Assembly: GCA_027587225.1 (NCBI GenBank)
Contig: JAPDDQ010000023.1
Coordinates: forward strand, 1-64,000
DNA from: Solirubrobacter taibaiensis
GTDB lineage: Bacteria; Actinomycetota; Thermoleophilia; Solirubrobacterales; Solirubrobacteraceae
Direction of reading: 5' to 3'
DNA: 64,000 bases
A program made the translations under genes and the position numbers. Below are positions 58,175 to 64,000 of this stretch, in pieces (position 1 is the first letter of the stretch; the number at the start of each line of letters is the position of its first letter). The notes beneath the pieces were generated by a model. That model did no database searches. It saw only the letters and a program-made list of their open reading frames with translations, and had not been told where the DNA came from.

Positions 58175-59398
58175 GTGAGCGAATCCATGTCCCTGTCCAC
58201 AGACAGCGTCGACGAGCTCACGGGGCGCTTCGGCGGCGATGACGAGATCGAGCTCTCGGTCGTCATGCCGTGCCTGAACGAGGCCGACACGCTGGAGATC
58301 TGCATTCGCAAGGCGCAGCAGGCGATGGAGGCCGGCGGGATCGACGGTGAGATCATCGTCGCCGACAACGGCAGTATCGACGGCTCGCAACAGATCGCCG
58401 AAAGCCTTGGCGCCCGGGTCGTCCCGGTCGCGGCCAAGGGCTACGGGAACGCGTTGATGGGCGGCATCGCTGCCGCGCGTGGGCGCTACGTGATCATGGG
58501 CGACGCCGACGACAGCTACGACTTCCTGGAGCTGGGCAAGTTCGTCGACGGGTTGCGCGAGGGTCACGACCTGGTCCAGGGCTGCCGGCTCGAGCGCGGC
58601 GGCGGCCAGGTGATGCCGGGCGCGATGCCCGTGCTGCACCGCCGTATCGGCAACCCGCTGTTCTCAAGGCTCGTGCGGCTGTGGTTCAACGCGCCGATCC
58701 ACGACGTCTACTGCGGTCTGCGCGGTTTCACGAAAGCGCACTACGCGAGCCTGAACCAGCGCTGCACGGGCATGGAGTTCGCGACGGAGATGATCATCAA
58801 GTCGAGCTTGTACTCGGCGAACATCGCCGAGGTCCCGATCACGCTTCACCCGGACGGGCGCAAGGCGCACAAGCCGCATCTGCGCACGTTCCGCGACGGC
58901 TGGCGCACGCTGCGCTTCTTCCTGCTCTACAGCCCGCGCTGGCTGTTCCTGATCCCCGGATTGACGCTGATGCTGCTCGGGCTGCTCGGCTACGCCCTCG
59001 CATTGCCGCAGGTCACCGTCTCGGGCGCCACGTTCGACGCGCACACCCTGCTGTTCGCCAGCCTCGCGCTGCTGTGCGGCTATCAGGCGATCGCGTTTGC
59101 CGTCTTCGCGAAGGTATTCGCCATATCCGAGGGGTTGATGCCGCCCGACCGGCGCTTGCAACGCCTCGGGAAGACGATCACGCTCGAGGTCGGGTTGATC
59201 ATCGGCGCGGTCGGACTCGTGATCGGGCTCGTGCTGCTGGTGCTCGCCGTCAACAAGTGGCGCGTGGCCGAGTTCGGCCGGCTGGACTACGCGAGCACGA
59301 TGCGCCTGGTGGTGCCGGGCGTGACGCTGACCGCCCTCGGGTTCCAGACGCTGCTGTCGAGCTTCTTCGTCAGCGTCTTGGCGATGCGCCGCAAGTAG
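58175..59398 (+). CDS. polyprenyl-phosphate glycosyltransferase (GT2, DPM1/GtrB-like) with four C-terminal TM helices
   Basis: A 407-residue protein, paralogous to the gene at 29954. LSVVMPCLNEADTLEICI, IIVADNGSIDGSQQIA and YVIMGDADDSYDF (DXD) form the GT2 core, and IHDVYCGLRGFTKAHY follows. Four helices occupy about 255-405. GTG 58175 is used; ATG 58187 is an alternative. It ends directly against the ATG of the next gene. Together with the upstream GtrA it forms a donor-making and flipping module. Confidence 0.87.
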   Translation: MSESMSLSTDSVDELTGRFGGDDEIELSVVMPCLNEADTLEICIRKAQQAMEAGGIDGEIIVADNGSIDGSQQIAESLGARVVPVAAKGYGNALMGGIAAARGRYVIMGDADDSYDFLELGKFVDGLREGHDLVQGCRLERGGGQVMPGAMPVLHRRIGNPLFSRLVRLWFNAPIHDVYCGLRGFTKAHYASLNQRCTGMEFATEMIIKSSLYSANIAEVPITLHPDGRKAHKPHLRTFRDGWRTLRFFLLYSPRWLFLIPGLTLMLLGLLGYALALPQVTVSGATFDAHTLLFASLALLCGYQAIAFAVFAKVFAISEGLMPPDRRLQRLGKTITLEVGLIIGAVGLVIGLVLLVLAVNKWRVAEFGRLDYASTMRLVVPGVTLTALGFQTLLSSFFVSVLAMRRK

Positions 59399-60085
59399 AT
59401 GGCGCAGTCCGAGTTCGACACCTACGCCGACGACTACGAAACCGCGCTCGAGCAGGGCATCAGCCTCTCGGGCGAGGACAGCACGTATTTCGCGCAGGGC
59501 CGGGTGGACTGGGTGCGGACGCGCCTGAGCGAGCTCGGCGCACCGTCGCGCACCCTGCTGGACTTCGGGTGCGGGACCGGCACCGCGACGCCGTACCTGT
59601 TGAACCTCCCCGGCGCCGAGCACCTCGTCGGGGTGGACCCCTCGCCGGCGTCCCTGGAGACCGCGCGTCGCCGGCACCCGTCCCCGCAGGCCGAGTTCCT
59701 GCCGATGGAGCAGAGCCCGGTCGGGACCGTCGATCTCGCTTACTGCAACGGCGTCTTCCATCACATCCCGGTCGCCGAGCGTCCCGCGGCGCTGGCGACG
59801 GTTCACGCCGCGCTCCGGCCGGGCGGCATGTTCGGCTTGTGGGAGAACAACCCCTGGAACCCGGGGACGCGGATGGTCATGCGGCGGATCCCGTTCGACC
59901 GGGACGCGATCACGCTGTCGGCGCCGGAGTGCCGGCGGATGGTGGAGCGCGCCGGCTTCGAGGTCGTGAAGACGGACTTCCTGTTCGTGTTCCCGTCTCC
60001 GCTGCGCCGGCTCCGCCCGCTCGAGCGCCGGCTGACGCGCCTGCCCGCCGGCGCGCAGTATCTGGTGCTCGCGCGCCGTAGCTGA
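59399..60085 (+). CDS. class I SAM-dependent methyltransferase
   Basis: A 228-residue methyltransferase. FDTYADDYETALEQG is the usual opening, LLDFGCGTGTATPYLL (about 53-68) is motif I, VDLAYCNGVFHHIPV is the post-motif segment and LRPGGMFGLWENN is motif III. Its ATG follows the GT2 stop codon with no spacer. It may methylate a lipid-linked or nucleotide sugar; the acceptor is unknown. Confidence 0.84.
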   Translation: MAQSEFDTYADDYETALEQGISLSGEDSTYFAQGRVDWVRTRLSELGAPSRTLLDFGCGTGTATPYLLNLPGAEHLVGVDPSPASLETARRRHPSPQAEFLPMEQSPVGTVDLAYCNGVFHHIPVAERPAALATVHAALRPGGMFGLWENNPWNPGTRMVMRRIPFDRDAITLSAPECRRMVERAGFEVVKTDFLFVFPSPLRRLRPLERRLTRLPAGAQYLVLARRS

Positions 60086-60108
60086 GCCGCGCGGACCAGG
60101 AGTCGAAG

Positions 60109-62040
60109 CTATACGAGCTTGACCGTGAACTTCTGCGCGGGGCAGGCCTGACGGATCGCTGCGCCGGCCTTGGGGTCAGAGGTCCAGATGATCGGGTTCT
60201 GCCACACGCTCATCCTGATGCAGACGTCCTGCGGGGTGCTGGAGACGAAGTAGCTCTGCACCGGCGGTGCAGGGCGCCCCAGGGCCGTGAGTCTGTTCGC
60301 CGGGACCAGCCAGAAGTTCGCGTACAGCTCTTCAGTCATGTACTCGCCCGACTTCGGCACAGCACGCGAGTCGAGACGGTAAGCGAAGCTCTCACTGCTC
60401 GCATTGAGCATGGCTCGGACGCGCTTGAGGTCCTGGTCGTTGCTTCTGCCGATGGACGTGAATGGCGCCTGGAAAGCGAACAGTGCCCTGAGTGACCCGC
60501 TCGAGTAGAGACTCTTCGCGGTCCCTAGCCCATGCAGCTGAGTGCCTGACGGTGAGGTCGCGTAGGCCATCAGGACCGCCACGAGCAGGGTCGCGCCGAC
60601 TGTCGCCGGGTATCTGAGCCGCCCAAGGACGTCACGGTCGGTGAGCGCGACGAGCACCGTCGACATCGAAATCACGACGAGCGCGGCGAGCGACGTCCAC
60701 GCGAACTTGATGGGGTAATACCCCCACATCGCCACCGCGCCGTAATTGAGCCTGTTCTCGGCCAGGAAGCAGGTCAGGACGGCTCCAAGCAGGGCTGCGG
60801 TTCCAAGCGATGGGAGCAGACTCCGGGTGCTCGGCGTTGCTTGCAGGCACCAGAGCAGGAACGCGGCCAGCAAAACGGCAGCTGGGACGCTCAGCTGCTG
60901 GATGGTCCCATCGAACGCGAGCAGCGACAAACCGCTGCCGTACTTCTCCGAGAGCTTGCGGAAGACCGCCTCGTAGTAGATGAGGCCCACGACGATCAGC
61001 ACGACGTGCGGGACCAGGCGCCGCGGTGCGCGGAACACTTCGGCCCGCTGCCGCCAACAGATCCAGAGCAGGGCGAGCAGCGGGTAGACGACGGTCGGCG
61101 CCCAAGCGTAATGGGCCGTGATGCATGCGGCGATGAGCGTGAACGTCCCAGCAAGCGGATGTTGCGGCGATGCGCGGTAGGCGATCCAGGTGAGCAGCAG
61201 CACCAGCAGAGACGGCGGGAAGTTGATGAAGCCGCCGCTGATGGCAAGTCCCGCTATGAACCACGACAGGGTGAGAAGCTGGACGACGATGATCGGCACC
61301 CACAACCCCGCAGATCGGCGCGAGGAAGGCCGCCGGGCGGCCTGGTGTCCGATGATCCCGGCGACGAACGCCACGAACGCCCACATGACCACGATCAGGT
61401 TGGCGGACTGGCGCACGACGTCGAAGAGACGCGAGCCCATCGCATCGTCCGTGGCCGCGTGGGCCGCGACGGAGGCGAGGAGAACGTTCTTGACGGGATC
61501 CGCAATCCAGTAGTCGGTCGTGATTCCGTTGGTTCCGAGAATCCCCCACCCTTCGAGGGTCTTGCCGACCGTGTCGCCCAGCATCGCCCAGCCCGGATTA
61601 CTCCGGCCATGGGCGACATAGAAGACGGCGTAGCCGAGGAGCAGGAGCGCTGGGAGCGCCAGAGCGGCGAGGAGGACACGCAGCTGTTCCGGGTCCAGCC
61701 GTCCGGAGCTTGCTGACGCGCCCGGACCAGCGAGCGCCGCCACCGCGACCGCGTTCCAGACCACGAGGTCGACGATCCAGATCGGGACCCCGGTGTGCGG
61801 TGTGAGACTCAGAAGCCAGACCTGGCACGCCAGACCGACCAAGCAGACGAGGGCGAACCCCAGATACCAGCCGAACCTTCCGGATACCCGCAGCGTGAGG
61901 ATCGCCAGCACTACCGCCATCAGCAGGAACTGGTTTCCGAGGATCGCCAGGATGTCGGCCACCACGAGGGCGCCGATGAGCATCGACCTGCGCGACGCCG
62001 AGGGCACGAGCGCCAACCTGCCAGTCGCTCGCGGGCTCAC
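60109..62040 (-). CDS. large polytopic membrane protein of unknown function
   Basis: A 643-residue membrane protein with about twelve helices up to residue 510. An external C-terminal part of about 130 residues follows (TSIGRSNDQDLKRV, VSSTPQDVCIRMSVWQNP), with two cysteines that could pair. I do not recognise a family. The overall layout is GT-C-like. The GTG start at 62040 is uncertain because no -10 or Shine-Dalgarno stands out. Codon use looks less GC-biased than neighbouring genes, hinting at acquisition. It may be a polymerase or arm-modifying glycosyltransferase. Confidence 0.65.
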   Translation of the reverse strand: MSPRATGRLALVPSASRRSMLIGALVVADILAILGNQFLLMAVVLAILTLRVSGRFGWYLGFALVCLVGLACQVWLLSLTPHTGVPIWIVDLVVWNAVAVAALAGPGASASSGRLDPEQLRVLLAALALPALLLLGYAVFYVAHGRSNPGWAMLGDTVGKTLEGWGILGTNGITTDYWIADPVKNVLLASVAAHAATDDAMGSRLFDVVRQSANLIVVMWAFVAFVAGIIGHQAARRPSSRRSAGLWVPIIVVQLLTLSWFIAGLAISGGFINFPPSLLVLLLTWIAYRASPQHPLAGTFTLIAACITAHYAWAPTVVYPLLALLWICWRQRAEVFRAPRRLVPHVVLIVVGLIYYEAVFRKLSEKYGSGLSLLAFDGTIQQLSVPAAVLLAAFLLWCLQATPSTRSLLPSLGTAALLGAVLTCFLAENRLNYGAVAMWGYYPIKFAWTSLAALVVISMSTVLVALTDRDVLGRLRYPATVGATLLVAVLMAYATSPSGTQLHGLGTAKSLYSSGSLRALFAFQAPFTSIGRSNDQDLKRVRAMLNASSESFAYRLDSRAVPKSGEYMTEELYANFWLVPANRLTALGRPAPPVQSYFVSSTPQDVCIRMSVWQNPIIWTSDPKAGAAIRQACPAQKFTVKLV

Positions 62041-62140
62041 GACCGGCGAGTTCGCGCGCGAAACTCACTCAGCGCGCGCACCCGTGCAGTGGTGAGCAGC
62101 GTCGAGCGATAGGGCCGGCAAGTCGTCGCCATCGGCGGCC

Positions 62141-62146
62141 TAGAGT
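62141..62146 (+). promoter_or_regulatory. candidate -10 (TAGAGT) for haem A synthase gene
   Basis: TAGAGT ends 16 nt before GTG 62163, so the transcript would have a leader of a few bases. Confidence 0.35.
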
Positions 62147-62162
62147 ACTGCGCGGTGTCGAC

Positions 62163-63203
62163 GTGGCGAGCGCGGAGGAGACGGTCTCCGGTCGCTCGGG
62201 ACCGATGCGCCAGAATGATCCGGTCCCGATGAAGCTGTTCCGCCGTACTTTCACGCCGCGCGAATTCCGGATCGTCGCTTATGCGGCGCTCGTGGTCTGT
62301 GCGGTGATCGTGTTCTCCGGCGCCGCGGTGCGGCTCACGGGCTCGGGTCTCGGCTGCCCGGACTGGCCGCGCTGCAACGGCACGAGCTTCACGCCGGAGC
62401 TGAGCACGCACACGCTGATCGAGTTCGGCAACCGGATGATGACGAGCGTCGTCGCCATCCCGTGCCTGCTGGCGGTGTGGATGGCGTGGCGGCGGCGGCC
62501 GTTCCGGCGCGATCTGCTGCTGATCGCCGGGCTGCTGCCGATCGGCGTCGCCTCTCAGGCGGTGTGGGGCGGCTTCACGGTCATCTTCGACCTGGCGCCG
62601 GGCTGGGTGATCATGCACTTCCTGCTGTCGATGCTGCTGCTGATCGCGTGCGTGGCGCTCGTCTGGCGGGCCACGTTCGAGCCGGGCGCGCGCCCGGCCG
62701 CCCGCGACAAGGTCAGCACCTGGTCGGTGCGGGCGCTGGCGGTGCTGGGGTTCGTGTCGCTGACGGGCGGCACGATCGTGACCGCGGCCGGGCCGCACGC
62801 CGGCGGCGCCGGCACCGGTGACGTCGTCAAGCGCATCACCTGGCACGGGCCGGGCGACACGCTCAGCTGGGCGATCGAGCGGCACTCGACGACGGGGACG
62901 ATCCTCGGGCTCTCGGCCGTCGTGATCTGGTTCTTGGTTCGCCGGCGCGACAAGGACCCGCTGCTCATGCGCGCGATGACCGCGGTCTGCGTCCTGATCG
63001 CCTGCCAGGGCGCCGTCGGCATCCTCCAGTGGGAGAACGCGCTGCCGCCCGGGCTGGTCTGGGTGCACGTCGTGCTGGCGACCGTCACGTGGATCGCGCT
63101 GTTGACCGCTGTGTCCGCAGCGGGGCGCATCGGTGAAGCGACCCGGCTCGCTCCGCCGCCCGAGCCGGCGCCCGCCGCCCGCGAACTCGCGCCGAGCCGC
63201 TAG
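62163..63203 (+). CDS. ctaA: haem A synthase (COX15/CtaA family)
   Basis: A 346-residue membrane protein with eight helices, converting haem O to haem A for cytochrome c oxidase. SGAAVRLTGSGLGCPDWPRCNG is the diagnostic first loop with a cysteine pair. Haem-ligand histidines lie in STHTLIEFGNRMM, WVIMHFLLSM, IERHSTTG and LVWVHVVLA. Two later in-frame ATGs (MRQNDPV and MKLFRRT) could be the true start. It is a housekeeping gene unrelated to the surface locus. Its presence shows an aerobic respiratory chain. Confidence 0.92.
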   Translation: MASAEETVSGRSGPMRQNDPVPMKLFRRTFTPREFRIVAYAALVVCAVIVFSGAAVRLTGSGLGCPDWPRCNGTSFTPELSTHTLIEFGNRMMTSVVAIPCLLAVWMAWRRRPFRRDLLLIAGLLPIGVASQAVWGGFTVIFDLAPGWVIMHFLLSMLLLIACVALVWRATFEPGARPAARDKVSTWSVRALAVLGFVSLTGGTIVTAAGPHAGGAGTGDVVKRITWHGPGDTLSWAIERHSTTGTILGLSAVVIWFLVRRRDKDPLLMRAMTAVCVLIACQGAVGILQWENALPPGLVWVHVVLATVTWIALLTAVSAAGRIGEATRLAPPPEPAPAARELAPSR

Positions 63204-63333
63204 TTGAGCCGCCCAGGAAGGTTGTGAGCAGCGGGCGGTAGTTGTCCGGGCCGCTCCGGATGCTCTGTGGGTCTGCCAAGACACCGCGCTGGGCAGCGGG
63301 CACGAGACGCTCGTCGTCTCAGCGACGGACTCC

Positions 63334-63339
63334 TAGACT
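63334..63339 (+). promoter_or_regulatory. candidate -10 (TAGACT), leaderless epimerase start
   Basis: TAGACT ends 9 nt before ATG 63349. The 145-nt gap after ctaA holds nothing else I can recognise. Confidence 0.5.
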
Positions 63340-63348
63340 TGCGATCCG

Positions 63349-64000
63349 ATGTCCACTGTGATCGTCACCGGATCCGGCGGGCTGATCGGCTCCGAGGCCG
63401 TAACGCACTTCGTCCGGGCGGGCCACGACGTGGTCGGCATCGAGAACGACATGCGTTCACGGTTCTTCGGCCCTGACGCCTCGACCGCCCGCACGACCAA
63501 CCGCCTTCAGGACGAATTCAGCGCGGAGTTCCGCAGTGTCGAGCTCGACATCCGCGACGTCGACGGAGTGCTGCGCCTGTTCGAGAGCATCGGCTCCGAC
63601 CTCGCCGCGGTAATCCATACCGCCGCGCAGCCGAGCCACGACTGGGCGGCTTCGGACCCGCCGACCGACTTCAGCGTCAATGCCAACGGCACCATGTCGC
63701 TGCTCGAGGCGACCCGCACGGTCAAGCCTGAGGCGACATTCATCTTCACCTCGACGAACAAGGTGTACGGCGACACGCCGAATCGCTTGCCGCTCGTCGA
63801 CATCGGTGAGCGCCTGGAGCTGCCCGAGGATCATCGGTACTTCAAGGGCATCGACTCGTCGATGTCGATCGATGGGTCCATGCACTCGCTGTTCGGCGTG
63901 TCCAAGGCAGCGGCGGACCTCATGGTCCAGGAGTACGGCCGCTACTTCGACATGCCGACGGTCTGCTTCCGTGGCGGCTGCCTCACGGGTCCGCAGCACG
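63349..64000 (+). CDS. NAD-dependent nucleotide-sugar epimerase (CDP-paratose 2-epimerase-like), 3' end outside window
   Basis: The first 217 residues of an extended SDR. VIVTGSGGLIGSEAVTHFV is the NAD motif. GIENDMRSRFFGPDAST resembles the NDMR segment of CDP-paratose/tyvelose 2-epimerases. VIHTAAQPSHDWAASDP and FIFTSTNKVYGDTPN fit the same group, and the YXXXK tyrosine appears substituted (SLFGVSKAAADL). The window ends inside the gene. It would fit CDP-sugar biosynthesis with rfbF and rfbG. No stop codon is visible. Confidence 0.78.
   Translation, partial: MSTVIVTGSGGLIGSEAVTHFVRAGHDVVGIENDMRSRFFGPDASTARTTNRLQDEFSAEFRSVELDIRDVDGVLRLFESIGSDLAAVIHTAAQPSHDWAASDPPTDFSVNANGTMSLLEATRTVKPEATFIFTSTNKVYGDTPNRLPLVDIGERLELPEDHRYFKGIDSSMSIDGSMHSLFGVSKAAADLMVQEYGRYFDMPTVCFRGGCLTGPQH

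Noticed and set aside
1..64000. tRNA, rRNA, insertion sequence, prophage or CRISPR
   Set aside because: No cloverleaf, transposase, integrase, phage structural gene, or repeat-spacer array was seen on either strand.

Overview
The window is about 64 kb of GC-rich DNA that is almost entirely coding. GTG and TTG starts are common and neighbouring genes are joined by ATGA or GTGA overlaps. Many genes start 7-12 nt after a TANNNT hexamer with no Shine-Dalgarno, the actinobacterial leaderless pattern. Together with a CtaA-type haem A synthase, a DUF4173 membrane protein and a TagA/WecG-family transferase, this points to a high-GC actinobacterium. A Thermoleophilia/Solirubrobacter-like origin is my guess, not something the sequence proves.

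The window is one large cell-surface polysaccharide locus with ordinary genes at its edges. 1-2030 (+): DUF4173 protein and a methyltransferase. 2035-8439 (-): GT2, two GT4s, a secreted anchored protein and an O-antigen ligase-like protein. 8685-11156 (+): GT4, an exported pseudo-glycosidase and an RTX-repeat protein. 11158-18090 (-): two nucleotide-sugar dehydrogenases, GDP-mannose 4,6-dehydratase, an epimerase, a TagA/WecG transferase and a GT2. 18100-23897 (+): rhamnosyltransferase-like GT2, rfbF, rfbG, a C-methyltransferase, another methyltransferase and two tandemly duplicated secreted proteins. 23898-29856 (-): six overlapping genes (RmlC-like epimerase, reductase, flippase, methyltransferase, two GT2s). 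29954-33345 (+): polyprenyl-phosphate GT2 and a DUF2142 protein. 33347-41571 (-): wzt/wzm ABC exporter, two methyltransferases, a GT4, a small coiled-coil protein and a GT2-GT4 fusion. 41648-47480 (+): two GT4s and a 1147-residue GT-GT-coiled coil-methyltransferase fusion. 47499-49862 (-): GT-C-like membrane protein. 49984-53310 (+): glycosidase-like propeller, GtrB-like GT2, GtrA, FemAB-like protein. 53259-54706 (-): NeuD-like acyltransferase and methyltransferase. 54705-56646 (+): two FdtA ketoisomerases and a DegT aminotransferase. 56637-57533 (-): GT2. 57548-60085 (+): gene remnant, GtrA, GT2, methyltransferase. 60109-62040 (-): membrane protein. 62163-64000 (+): haem A synthase and a truncated NAD-dependent epimerase.

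Taken together, the locus encodes supply of unusual sugars: CDP-4-keto-6-deoxyglucose with C-methylation, GDP-4-keto-6-deoxymannose, uronic acids, and a dTDP-3-amino-3,6-dideoxyhexose. It also encodes assembly by about fifteen glycosyltransferases and two export routes, Wzm/Wzt with a cargo-binding C-terminal domain and a Wzx-like flippase. Periplasmic-side modification would use GtrA/GtrB, DUF2142 and GT-C-like proteins, with ligation by a Wzy_C protein. The most interesting gene is 44037-47480, which may combine chain elongation, a coiled-coil ruler and a capping methyltransferase. No tRNA, rRNA, CRISPR array, insertion sequence or prophage was seen, and no gene-free stretch exceeds 300 bases; the longest is 8440-8684.
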